DNA of 64,000 nucleotides. Origin: Streptomyces akebiae (GTDB lineage: Bacteria > Actinomycetota > Actinomycetes > Streptomycetales > Streptomycetaceae). Under the pieces are notes generated by a model. The model was not told where the DNA came from, made no database searches, and was given only the letters and a program-made list of their open reading frames with translations. Location: assembly GCF_019599145.1 (NCBI RefSeq), contig NZ_CP080647.1, positions 8,928,001-8,992,000 of the forward strand. Direction: 5' to 3'. The position numbers and the translations under genes were made by a program. This document shows, in pieces, positions 8,100-15,476 of the stretch; the first letter of the stretch is position 1; every line of letters starts with the position of its first letter.

Positions 8100-9206
8100 G
8101 GGGATGACGACGTAGTTGCCGAAGCCGCCGTCGGGATCCGTGGCCCGCCCCGAGATCGCCTCGTTGACCTCGGCCAACGGAAACGGCTTGGTGATCAGGT
8201 AGGACAGGTCCAGGGCTCCCGTCGCGACCATGTCGGCCACTTCCTGGCCCTGCGCCGTGCTGAACCAGTTGGAGCCGATGAGCTGGACCTGCTCGTCCAT
8301 GAGCCACTTCACGTCCACGGGCAACCGGTCGGCCACACCGCCGACGTTGACCACCTTGCCGCCCCGGCGGACGCCCCGCATGGAGTCCAGCATCGTCTCC
8401 ACGGGGGCCTTGGCGCCGAGCGCGCTGATGACGAAGTCCGCCCCCTCGCCGCCGGTACGGGACTTGGCCCACTCGCCGGTGGAGCCCTCGCCCAGCCGCA
8501 TGACCTCGATCCGGTCGGGCGCCAACTCCTTGACCCGCTTGAGGAGTTCCTCGTTGCGGCCGGTTCCCAGGACCTTGGAGACACCCGAGGCCAGCGCGAG
8601 CAGCGTGGAGGCGACACCGAGCGTGCCGGTGACACCGTCGATCAGCGCGACCTGGCCGGGGCCGGCCGCGGCGTGTCTGAGGGCCCCGTAGGAGGTGCCG
8701 ATGTAGCCGAGCTTGCCGGCCTGTTCGAACGTCATGGTGTCGGGGATGTTGACGATCGCGTACTGCGGTGCCGTCATGTACTCCGCGAAGCCGCCGTAGG
8801 GGTACAGATCGAAGATCCGCTGGCCGTCGCGCGAGGTGCTGAAGTAACCGTTCAGGGTGAAGTAGCGGCACCGGCTGAGCTCGCCGCCGCGGCACACCTG
8901 ACAACTGCCGCAGGACCGCAGCGGGCTCACATAGACCCGGTCGCCGGGCTTGGTGTTGAGGACGGCCTCCCCGACCGCCTCGACGACACCCGCCGGGTCG
9001 AGACCGAATACCGCGGGCAGCTTGGGCAGCGGCTGGTGCGGGTACCAGGTGGGCCAGTTGTTGATCACATTGGCCATGTTCGGCACGATGCCGCAGGCCT
9101 TCACCCGCACCAGCACATCGGTCGGCCGCGGGGTGGGTACGTCGATCGTGTCCACCGACATCGGCTCACCGAGCGCGTGGAGTCGTGCAGCGAGCATTTT
9201 CGCCAT
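8097..9206 (-). CDS. Zinc-dependent alcohol dehydrogenase (MDR superfamily)
   Basis: 369 residues of the medium-chain dehydrogenase family. The catalytic-zinc Cys lies in VKACGIVPN near residue 38. The structural-zinc cysteines appear as CGSCQVCRGGELSRC around 97-111. A nucleotide-binding domain follows, with GVTGTLGVASTLLALASGV near 185-203 and GGEGADFVISALG. It oxidises an alcohol or reduces an aldehyde or ketone with NAD(P). The ATG at 9206 has GGGAG upstream; an in-frame extension to 9296 has no ribosome binding site and no similarity. It lies 40 bases after the CMD-family gene, and with that gene and the extradiol dioxygenase probably forms a leftward operon. The substrate is not deducible. 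Confidence 0.85.
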   Translation of the reverse strand: MAKMLAARLHALGEPMSVDTIDVPTPRPTDVLVRVKACGIVPNMANVINNWPTWYPHQPLPKLPAVFGLDPAGVVEAVGEAVLNTKPGDRVYVSPLRSCGSCQVCRGGELSRCRYFTLNGYFSTSRDGQRIFDLYPYGGFAEYMTAPQYAIVNIPDTMTFEQAGKLGYIGTSYGALRHAAAGPGQVALIDGVTGTLGVASTLLALASGVSKVLGTGRNEELLKRVKELAPDRIEVMRLGEGSTGEWAKSRTGGEGADFVISALGAKAPVETMLDSMRGVRRGGKVVNVGGVADRLPVDVKWLMDEQVQLIGSNWFSTAQGQEVADMVATGALDLSYLITKPFPLAEVNEAISGRATDPDGGFGNYVVIP

Positions 9207-9246
9207 GGAAACACTCCCTAATTGATATGCCGTACGGTGCCGACGA

Positions 9247-9810
9247 CTACGAAGCGGGCAGCGAATTCGGGAACGGATTCGGGTAGTTGTCCTCAAGGTC
9301 GATGCCCAGCAATCCCATGATGCGGACGCCGGAGTTGTACCAGGCGATGGACAAGGAGAGTTCGACCAACTGCTTGTCCGTCAGGTGGGCGGCGGCGGCA
9401 CGCCATGTCTCCTCGGACACGTCGACCCGGAGCGTGGACTCCGCCGCGAGGCGCATGACCGCCTTCTCCGTCTCGTCGAACAGGTCGGACGACTCGAAGT
9501 CGGCCACCGCCGCGAGCTGTTCCTCGCTGAGCCCGGCCTTGAGCCCGTGGGACTGGTGGTGCGCGACCTCGTACGCCGACCGGGTCGCGTGGCCCACGGT
9601 CAGGATGGCCAGTTCCCGCAGGCGGGGGCTGAGGTCGGCGGCCCGCAGCGCGTTGGCGTAGGTCAGGAAGGCGTCCAGCTGGGTCGGCGCGTGGGTCAGG
9701 GCGAGGAAGATGTTCGCCGTCGGGACCTTGCGCTCGGCTTCCAGCCGGTCGTAGAGCGGCTTCTGCGACTCGTCGGCGTCCTCGCGGCGCAGATAGGGGA
9801 CGCGTGCCAT
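9247..9810 (-). CDS. Carboxymuconolactone decarboxylase (CMD/AhpD-fold) family protein
   Basis: 187 residues of the all-helical CMD fold. The core is LRELAILTVGHATRSAYEVA followed by HHQSHG near residues 69-95, with the conserved Glu-x-x-His-His. The AhpD CxxC pair is missing, so this resembles carboxymuconolactone decarboxylase-type members rather than alkylhydroperoxidases. An IAWYNSGVRIMGLLGIDLED ending is typical of actinobacterial CMD proteins in aromatic gene clusters. The ATG at 9810 follows GGAGGAG. It stands 27 bases downstream of the extradiol dioxygenase stop. It may act on a lactone or ring-cleavage product; the exact reaction is open. Confidence 0.83.
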   Translation of the reverse strand: MARVPYLRREDADESQKPLYDRLEAERKVPTANIFLALTHAPTQLDAFLTYANALRAADLSPRLRELAILTVGHATRSAYEVAHHQSHGLKAGLSEEQLAAVADFESSDLFDETEKAVMRLAAESTLRVDVSEETWRAAAAHLTDKQLVELSLSIAWYNSGVRIMGLLGIDLEDNYPNPFPNSLPAS

Positions 9811-9837
9811 GGGTGTCTCTCCTCCGGTAAGCAATGA

Positions 9838-10854
9838 TCAGCGGGTGGACGGGGACTGTTCGAGCAGGAACCGTTCCAGCGACATGGGCTTCGGCGGCTC
9901 GGCCGGCGGGATCTGCTCGACCCCCACGAAGGGCGACGCCTCGAAGTACCACTTCTCCAGTGCCGGCAGGCCCCAGCGGGCGTTGGTGCTCAGCGATCCC
10001 GCGTCCCAGCGCACCGGCTCGATCTCGGTGTCGATCGTCTGGTAGTGGCTGTTGAAGACCTCCACCCGGTGCCCGTCGGGGTCCCGGAGGTAGGCGAAGA
10101 GCATCCCGCCCGGCCCGTGCCGGCCGGGACCGCGCTCCACGCCCTCGCCGTAACCCTGGATGCCCGCGAAGTCGCAGGCGGTGAAGATGTCGTGGCTCTC
10201 GGAGACGGTGTACGCGAAGTGGTGCAGGGCGGGCCCGGTGTTCTCGACGATCGCCAGGTCCAGGCAGGTGCCCTTCCGGTACATGAACGCGCCCAGCAGC
10301 TTGTCGCCGTGCGCCAGGTACTCGGAGTTGCGAAAGCCCAGTTCGCCGTAGAACGCGCACAGCTCGTACGTGTCCGGCGCGAAGGTCTGGTAGTGATCGA
10401 GCCGCTGCGCGTGTGCGCCCTTGTGGAGCTGGAAATCGATGTGCAGCCTCGGCCGGGTCTCCATGTGCGCGCAGAGTTCGAGCGGTGTGCCGACGGGGTC
10501 GCTGACGTGCAGGGTCCGGCCCTGGTACGGGGCGTCGACCCATTCGGCGGGCAGCCCCCGCTCACGGAACCAGGCGTACGCGAGGTCGAGGTCCTCGTCG
10601 AAGAAGACCCGGAAGCCGATCCTCTCGCAGGAGCCCGCGCCCGCGCCCTCGTCGGCCAGTTGCAGGACGAGGCTGTGGTGGCAGGCCTCCGCCAGACCGC
10701 GGAGGTAGCAGGTGCGCTCGTCCTCGTCGCTGACGACGAGTCCCAGCACATTCACGTAGAAGTTCCGGCTCTCGGCCAGATCGGCGACGGTGAGCCGGAC
10801 ATGGCTGGAGCGGGTGATGTTGAAACTGGGGCGCAGATTGACGGGCGGCAGCAT
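9838..10854 (-). CDS. Extradiol ring-cleavage dioxygenase (homoprotocatechuate 2,3-dioxygenase-like)
   Basis: 338 residues with two vicinal-oxygen-chelate modules. The metal triad expected for type I extradiol enzymes is present in the C-terminal module: His near 154 (RLDHYQTFAPD), His near 211 (ALHHFAYTV) and Glu near 264 (HRVEVFNSHY). The spacing matches homoprotocatechuate 2,3-dioxygenase, as does the start SSHVRLTVADLAESRNFYVN. It would open a catechol ring next to the hydroxyls using Fe(II) or Mn(II) and O2. The ATG at 10854 encodes MLPPVNLRPSFNITRSSHV. It heads the leftward operon with the CMD and zinc dehydrogenase genes. The two-component monooxygenase upstream in the window could supply the catechol, which is inference. 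Confidence 0.88.
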   Translation of the reverse strand: MLPPVNLRPSFNITRSSHVRLTVADLAESRNFYVNVLGLVVSDEDERTCYLRGLAEACHHSLVLQLADEGAGAGSCERIGFRVFFDEDLDLAYAWFRERGLPAEWVDAPYQGRTLHVSDPVGTPLELCAHMETRPRLHIDFQLHKGAHAQRLDHYQTFAPDTYELCAFYGELGFRNSEYLAHGDKLLGAFMYRKGTCLDLAIVENTGPALHHFAYTVSESHDIFTACDFAGIQGYGEGVERGPGRHGPGGMLFAYLRDPDGHRVEVFNSHYQTIDTEIEPVRWDAGSLSTNARWGLPALEKWYFEASPFVGVEQIPPAEPPKPMSLERFLLEQSPSTR

Positions 10855-10918
10855 GCTGGTCTCCGTGCTCGGATCGGCTCTTTGTTTTCGCCGGCTGTGC
10901 TACTCAGTGTCGCGCGGC

Positions 10919-10974
10919 GGTTTTCGGCTCGGCGGTACAGGCCTCAGGTTTTCGGCTCGGCGGTATCAGGCCTC
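10919..10974. repeat. Imperfect 27-bp direct repeat
   Basis: Two tandem copies of a unit starting GGTTTTCGGCTCGGCGGTA and ending CAGGCCTC (10919-10945 and 10947-10974) differ by one inserted T. The second copy overlaps the 3' end of the enolase-like gene, so duplication has touched its stop region. Confidence 0.7.
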
Positions 10975-12288
10975 GGAATCACGGCTGGCCCCGGAGGCGT
11001 CGGAGTCGGCGAAGGTGAAGGCGGACCACCCGCTGAATTCGGCGGAATCACCGAGGGACTCCTCGATGCGCAGAACCTCGTTCCATTTGGCCATGCGCTC
11101 GGACCGGGTGAACGAACCCACCTTCAGCTGGCCGGCGTCCCAGCCCACGCTCAGATGGGCGATGGTGATGTCCTCCGTCTCGCCGGAACGCGCCGAGACG
11201 ATCGTGCCGAAGCCGGCTTCCTTTCCGGCACGCAGTGCCTGGAACGCCTCCGTGATCGTTCCGGCCTGGTTCGGCTTCACCAGGACGGCGTTCGCCGCGC
11301 CGTCACTCGCCGCGGCCTCCACGCGCTTGGCGTTCGTGACCAGGTAGTCGTCGCCGATCACCTGGCAGCGCCGACCGTAGCGCCGGGTGAACTCCACCAT
11401 GCCGTCGTGGTCGTCCTCGCCGACCGGGTCCTCGACGGACAGGATCGGGTACTGCTCGATCCAGCCGCCGAGCATGTCGATCAACGCCGCGGTGTCGAGG
11501 GTGCGGTCGTCCAGGGCGAGCGTGTACCGGCCTCCGCTGCCGAACTGCGACGCCGCGACGTCCAGTGAGATGCCCACCTCGGTCGAGGGAGTGAAGCCCG
11601 CGGTCCCGATGGCGCGGGTCAGCATCTCCAGCGCTTCCTCGTTGGAGTCGAACGCGGGCCAGAAGCCGCCCTCGTCGGCCACGCCCTGGGCCTTCCCGGC
11701 CGCGCGCATCAGGCTTCCGGCCGCCCGGTAGATCTCCGCGGTCCAGTCCAGGGCCTCGGCGAAACTGGCCGCGGCCGGGCACATCACCATGAAGTCCTGG
11801 ACGTCGACCCGGCGGTCCGCGTGGGCGCCGCCGCCGAAGATCTGGATCTCGGGCAGGGGGATGCGGACCGGGCGTTCGCCCGCCAGGTGCCTCCACAGCG
11901 GTACGCCCGCCGACGCGGCGGCGGCGTGCAGGACGGCCATGGAGGTGGCCACGATCGCGTTGCCGCCGAGACGGCCGCGGTCGGTGGTTCCGTCGAGGTC
12001 CACCAGGAGCCGGTCGACGCTCTCCTGGTCGGCCGCGTCGTGGCCGGTGAGGGCGGGCGCGATCTCGTCGTTCACCGAGCCGACCGCGCCCCGGACGTCG
12101 AGCCCGCCGAAGCGGCTGCCGCCGTCACGGCGGTCGAGTGCCTCGCCCTGGCCCGTCGAGGCACCCGCCGGTGCGATGGCCCGCCCGAGCGCGCCGTCCG
12201 CGAGGCGGACCTCGACCTCCACGGTCGGCCGCCCGCGGGAATCCCACACCCTGCGGCCCTGGAGCTTGGCGATCCGCGCATCTGACAT
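10966..12288 (-). CDS. Enolase paralogue with altered active site
   Basis: 440 residues, clearly of the phosphopyruvate hydratase family: GGGAHADRRVDVQDFMVM near 155, GVADEGGFWPAFDSNEEA near 205, ISLDVAASQF near 238, SVEDPVGEDD near 290, VIGDDYLVTN near 314, VLVKPNQAGTITEAFQAL near 337, SGETED near 365 and GQLKVGSFTRSERMAKWN near 385. The catalytic Lys pair and the metal-binding Asp/Glu residues are retained. The SHRSGETED motif of true enolases reads SARSGETED, so the active-site His is Ala. VQEF is VQDF, a Glu-to-Asp change. Housekeeping enolase function is therefore unlikely; a related dehydration of another phosphohydroxyacid is plausible. The ATG at 12288 has AAAGG upstream. LacI-type operators lie upstream. 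Confidence 0.85.
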   Translation of the reverse strand: MSDARIAKLQGRRVWDSRGRPTVEVEVRLADGALGRAIAPAGASTGQGEALDRRDGGSRFGGLDVRGAVGSVNDEIAPALTGHDAADQESVDRLLVDLDGTTDRGRLGGNAIVATSMAVLHAAAASAGVPLWRHLAGERPVRIPLPEIQIFGGGAHADRRVDVQDFMVMCPAAASFAEALDWTAEIYRAAGSLMRAAGKAQGVADEGGFWPAFDSNEEALEMLTRAIGTAGFTPSTEVGISLDVAASQFGSGGRYTLALDDRTLDTAALIDMLGGWIEQYPILSVEDPVGEDDHDGMVEFTRRYGRRCQVIGDDYLVTNAKRVEAAASDGAANAVLVKPNQAGTITEAFQALRAGKEAGFGTIVSARSGETEDITIAHLSVGWDAGQLKVGSFTRSERMAKWNEVLRIEESLGDSAEFSGWSAFTFADSDASGASRDSEA

Positions 12289-12492
12289 GCGGTGCAACCT
12301 TTCGGAGTACGGACGACCGCGTGAGCGTCGGGAGCTCGTACCGGCCGTCGGGAAAGGGACGTCCGCACGACGGAAGGCGTGCGGAGGTCGTCGTCGGCGA
12401 ACGGGCGCGGGCGTGGGCCCCGAGGGGCGCTCCCCGCGTCGGTTCGGCGACGCCGAGAGCGAGCGGAAGCTCGGTGCGGCTCTCTCGGTGGA

Positions 12493-12508
12493 GTGCTAAC
12501 GATAGCGC
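12493..12508. promoter_or_regulatory. LacI-type operator 1
   Basis: GTGCTAACGATAGCGC is an imperfect palindrome centred at 12500/12501 and matches the consensus TGCTAWCGWTAGCA shared with four other sites in the window. It lies about 205 bases upstream of the enolase-like start and 230 bases upstream of the FMN reductase start, in their 449-base divergent gap. Confidence 0.75.
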
Positions 12509-12608
12509 AATCGTGCGAACTGTCGAGCGTGATGTCAAGAGGTGGGCCGTCCTGTACTCCGCCCGGTTCGTCACGAGGACGGAGCCTCTTGGTTCGCCCC
12601 ACCGCGAA

Positions 12609-12622
12609 TGCTATCGTTCGCA
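12609..12622. promoter_or_regulatory. LacI-type operator 2
   Basis: TGCTATCGTTCGCA is a variant of the same TGCTAWCGWTAGCA consensus. It is 115 bases upstream of the FMN reductase start. An ATCGTGCGAAC / GTTCGCACGAT inverted pair (12510-12520 and 12616-12626) links the two operator regions. No gene was seen in the remainder of this divergent gap. Confidence 0.6.
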
Positions 12623-12737
12623 CGATCCCGCTCCGACAAGGCTCCGGCGGGTCCGCGCGCTTCCTGGACGGACGGACAGCACAGGAACGGGCGGGTCCGC
12701 CGGTCCGGGGCGCGGCCGAAAGGAAAGTGGGCCCGAC

Positions 12738-13331
12738 ATGACAGCCGAACCCTCTGTGGCGCCGATGACTCTCACCACCGTGGTGGCCAGCACTCGTCCC
12801 GGACGGGTGGGAAGATCCGTCGCGGACTGGTTCACCACCCGGGCCGCGGAGTGCGAACACTTTGACTCGCACACCGTCGACCTGCGAGAACTCGACCTTC
12901 CCTTCTTCGACGAACCTCATCCGCCCGCCCTGAGGCAGTACACGAGGGACCACACCCGGCAGTGGAGCCGGATCGTCGAGGCGTCGGACGCGTTCGTCTT
13001 CGTCACTCCCGAGTACAACGGCGGCTTCCCCGCCCCTTTGAAGAACGCCTGGGACTACCTCGTCGTGGAGTGGCAGCACAAGCCGGCGGCGTTCGTCAGC
13101 TACGGGGGAGTCTCGGCGGGCACCCGGGCGGTGCAGATGGGCAAACAGGTCGTGGCGAACCTCAGGATGCTGCCGATCGGCCCGACCGTCAGCATCCCCT
13201 TCGTGGGCGAACTCGTCGAGGACGGTGTCTTCCGGCCCGGCAAGATCCACGAGGCCGCGGCCGAGCAGGTGCTGGACGAACTCGTACGCACCGCCCAGGT
13301 GATGCGCCGGTTGCGCGCCGGCGCGTACTGA
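12738..13331 (+). CDS. NADPH-dependent FMN reductase / NAD(P)H quinone reductase-like
   Basis: 197 residues of the flavodoxin-fold NADPH-dependent FMN reductase family. Phosphate-binding TTVVASTRPGRVGRSVADWF lies near residue 12, the flavin-ring loop FVFVTPEYNGGFPAPLKNAW near 88-107, and FVSYGGVSAGTRAVQ near 122. It reduces FMN, quinones or azo bonds with NADPH in the cytosol. The ATG at 12738 follows GGAAAG; an upstream open frame has no coding character. It is transcribed divergently from the enolase paralogue with LacI-type operators between them. A 26-bp stem terminator follows at 13344. It could supply reduced flavin or detoxify quinones made in aromatic breakdown. Confidence 0.88.
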   Translation: MTAEPSVAPMTLTTVVASTRPGRVGRSVADWFTTRAAECEHFDSHTVDLRELDLPFFDEPHPPALRQYTRDHTRQWSRIVEASDAFVFVTPEYNGGFPAPLKNAWDYLVVEWQHKPAAFVSYGGVSAGTRAVQMGKQVVANLRMLPIGPTVSIPFVGELVEDGVFRPGKIHEAAAEQVLDELVRTAQVMRRLRAGAY

Positions 13332-13343
13332 ACCGTCGCCGGA

Positions 13344-13398
13344 CGGATGGACGGAAGGCGCCCGAAGCATCGTGCTTCGGGCGCCTTCCGTCCATCCG
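13344..13398. terminator. Long bidirectional terminator hairpin
   Basis: Two exactly complementary 26-base arms (13344-13369, 13373-13398) begin CGGATGGACGGAAGGCGCCC and leave a 3-base loop. It is placed between the rightward FMN reductase stop and the leftward LacI gene stop at 13413. Confidence 0.85.
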
Positions 13399-13412
13399 CG
13401 GCGTCGCAGTGC

Positions 13413-14444
13413 TCAGTGATCCCGGGACGCGGCCCGCCCGTCCGGCGACGCCGTACTGCCGCGCACGATCAGCGATCCGGGGGAGACCGACGTGTACGGG
13501 CCGTCGTTGGCCGGCTTGGTCTTGAGGCGGCGCATCAGCCACAGCGCGCAGCCGGTGGCCATCTCCTCGATCGGCAGGCCGGTGGTGGTGAGCCCGGGGC
13601 CCCACCAGGAGAATCCCGGCTCGTCGCCGAAGCCGATCACGGACAGCTCCCGGGGTACCTCCACGCCCTGTTCGGAGAGTTCCTCCAGGACTCCCCGGGT
13701 GAGCTGGATCGAGCCCAGCACCAGGGCGGTGGGCGCGTCCGGGGCCGTCAGCAGCCGACGCATCGCCTGGCGGCCGTGGTCCACGGACGACGGCGGCGCC
13801 AGCTCCGTTCGCGCGGTGTCGGCGTTCAGCCCGCCCTCGGTCAGGGCGGTGCGGAAGCCGCGCAGACGCTCCGCGCCGGTCGGCAGCTCCTCGGGTCCGC
13901 CCAGGTACGCGATACGCGTGTGCCCCTCGGCCACCAGGTGCGCGGTGGCCCGGCGCAGCGCCTCGTGGTCGTCCACGCCGAACCACTGGGTGCCGAGCGA
14001 GGGGTGGCGGCGCAGCAGTTGCAGGTGCGGCACCGTGCGCAGGAGCTTGACGGAATCGCCGTGCGGGCGTGCGGTGGGCACGATGATGACGCCTGCCACG
14101 CGGGTGGCGGACAGCTCGCGCAGATGGCGCAGCTCCACCATCCGGTCGTCGTCGGTCTCCGCGAGCATCAGCTGGAAGCCCTCGGCCTCCATGTTCTTCG
14201 ACAACTCGTGCGCGATGGTCGAGTAGAAGCTGTTGCGGATGTCCGGGATCACCAGTCCCACCACATTGCTGGACGCCCCGCGCATCATCCGTGCCGCGCG
14301 GTTGCCGACGTATCCCATCTCCGAGGCCGCCTGGCGGACCTTGAACTTGGTCTCCTCGCTGATGCGGGGATCGTCGGCGAGTGCCCGGCCGACCGTCGAG
14401 ACGGAGACTCCGAGGCGTTCGGCGATGTCTCTGGTCGTGATCAC
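13413..14444 (-). CDS. LacI family transcriptional regulator
   Basis: 343 residues. The N-terminal helix-turn-helix with hinge (residues 1-60) reads ITTRDIAERLGVSVSTVGRA, then LADDPRISEETKFKVRQAAS and GYVGNRAARMMRG. The periplasmic-binding-like effector domain follows, with VVGLVIPDIRNSFYSTIAHE and GLPIEEMATGCALWLMRRL. The GTG at 14444 was chosen because it gives the family start directly before the helix-turn-helix and has GAGGGGA upstream; the longer frame to 14591 would overlap the operator. Palindromes matching a LacI operator lie at 14491 and 14562, just upstream, so autoregulation is likely. The same motif recurs upstream of genes on both sides, which makes this the probable repressor of the whole block. 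Confidence 0.93.
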   Translation of the reverse strand: MITTRDIAERLGVSVSTVGRALADDPRISEETKFKVRQAASEMGYVGNRAARMMRGASSNVVGLVIPDIRNSFYSTIAHELSKNMEAEGFQLMLAETDDDRMVELRHLRELSATRVAGVIIVPTARPHGDSVKLLRTVPHLQLLRRHPSLGTQWFGVDDHEALRRATAHLVAEGHTRIAYLGGPEELPTGAERLRGFRTALTEGGLNADTARTELAPPSSVDHGRQAMRRLLTAPDAPTALVLGSIQLTRGVLEELSEQGVEVPRELSVIGFGDEPGFSWWGPGLTTTGLPIEEMATGCALWLMRRLKTKPANDGPYTSVSPGSLIVRGSTASPDGRAASRDH

Positions 14445-14490
14445 GTAAGGGTCCCCTCGAACTCGCTGATCCCGCGCCGTCACTTTCCGT

Positions 14491-14506
14491 GTGCCAACGA
14501 TAGCAC
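14491..14506. promoter_or_regulatory. LacI-type operator 3
   Basis: GTGCCAACGATAGCAC is a near-perfect palindrome 47 bases upstream of the lacI-type start codon and belongs to the TGCTAWCGWTAGCA series. It probably mediates autoregulation. Confidence 0.8.
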
Positions 14507-14560
14507 TTACGTCGCGCTCCGTGGTCGGGAGGGAGGGGCGCGGGGTCGATCGTCCCGCTC

Positions 14561-14576
14561 GTGCTAACGTTAGCAT
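14561..14576. promoter_or_regulatory. LacI-type operator 4 (perfect palindrome)
   Basis: GTGCTAACGTTAGCAT contains the perfect 14-bp palindrome TGCTAACGTTAGCA (14562-14575), 52 bases upstream of the FAH-family start. It is the best copy of the motif and sits in the divergent promoter between the repressor and the FAH gene. Confidence 0.85.
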
Positions 14577-14627
14577 TGCTGGATGGGACATGCAGCCGTC
14601 TGCGGCTGCCTAGCTGCGGAGGTTTCC

Positions 14628-15407
14628 GTGCGCATCATCAGATATGCCGTCGACGGTGTGTCTCACTACGGAGAACTCGTGTCCGGTGACCACCGGATCG
14701 CGAGATGCGAGGGCGATCCCTTCAACGGGCTTTCCCCCACCGGGCATTTCGACGAAATGGCCGACGCGGTCGTTCTCGCGCCGCTGGAACGGCCGCGCGT
14801 CTTCGGGTTCGCCTACAACTACGCCGCACATGTCGACGAGACCGATCGTGCGCTTCCGGACGTTCCCGTGTGCTTCATGAAACCGAGTACCGCGGTGATC
14901 GGTCCGAACGAGGCCATCGTCTATCCGGCGGATGGGGAACTGGTCCATTTCGAAGGCGAGTTGGTCGTCGTCATCGGAAAGGAGGCCCGGCATGTGAAGC
15001 CCTCTCAGGCGCACGAGTACATCCTCGGCTACACGTGTGGCAATGACGTCAGCGACCGCGTCGTCCAACGCAGGGAAAGCGCGTTCGGCACGCTTCTCAT
15101 CGGGAAGGGGCAGGACACCTTCGCCCCCCTCGGGCCGGTGATCCAGACCGGGCTCGATCCGTCGTCGCTGACGCTGACGACCCGGGTGAACGGCACCGTC
15201 ATGCAGTCGGCGAGCACCGCTGACCTGCTGCTCACCGTTCCCGACCTCATCGGCTACCTCAGCCGCCATCTCACGCTGCTGCCCGGAGACGCGATCATGA
15301 CCGGCACGCCGGCCGGCGTCGGACCGATCCGACCGGGTGACGAGGTCGAGGTGGAGATCGAGGGCATCGGCGTCCTGCGCAACCCGGTGGTCGCCGAGGC
15401 CCGCTGA
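14628..15407 (+). CDS. Fumarylacetoacetate hydrolase (FAH) family protein
   Basis: 259 residues of the FAH fold. The start of the core reads VFGFAYNYAAHVDE, then CFMKPSTAVIGPNEAIVYP, the metal ligands in HFEGELVVVIGKEA (about 105-118), GYTCGNDVSDR near 140, GKGQDTFAPLGPVI near 160, and the closing LLPGDAIMTGTPAGVGPIRP plus GDEVEVEIEGIG. Members cleave C-C bonds of acylpyruvates or decarboxylate oxaloacetate-like acids, releasing pyruvate or a similar fragment. The GTG at 14628 has GGAGG five bases upstream; a longer in-frame start would pass through the operator region. A perfect LacI-type operator lies at 14562. The substrate is open: acylpyruvate hydrolase and 2-keto-3-deoxy acid dehydratase/aldolase relatives share this fold. 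Confidence 0.88.
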   Translation: MRIIRYAVDGVSHYGELVSGDHRIARCEGDPFNGLSPTGHFDEMADAVVLAPLERPRVFGFAYNYAAHVDETDRALPDVPVCFMKPSTAVIGPNEAIVYPADGELVHFEGELVVVIGKEARHVKPSQAHEYILGYTCGNDVSDRVVQRRESAFGTLLIGKGQDTFAPLGPVIQTGLDPSSLTLTTRVNGTVMQSASTADLLLTVPDLIGYLSRHLTLLPGDAIMTGTPAGVGPIRPGDEVEVEIEGIGVLRNPVVAEAR

Positions 15408-15430
15408 CCCCTCGCCCCGGGACACGCGTC

Positions 15431-15465
15431 AGGGCCTGCCCACCGCTCGGCGGTGGGCAGGCCCT
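15431..15465. terminator. Bidirectional terminator hairpin
   Basis: A perfect 16-bp stem (AGGGCCTGCCCACCGC / GCGGTGGGCAGGCCCT) with a 3-base loop lies between the FAH gene stop and the leftward MFS gene stop at 15477. Confidence 0.85.
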
Positions 15466-15476
15466 CGGCGTTTCCG

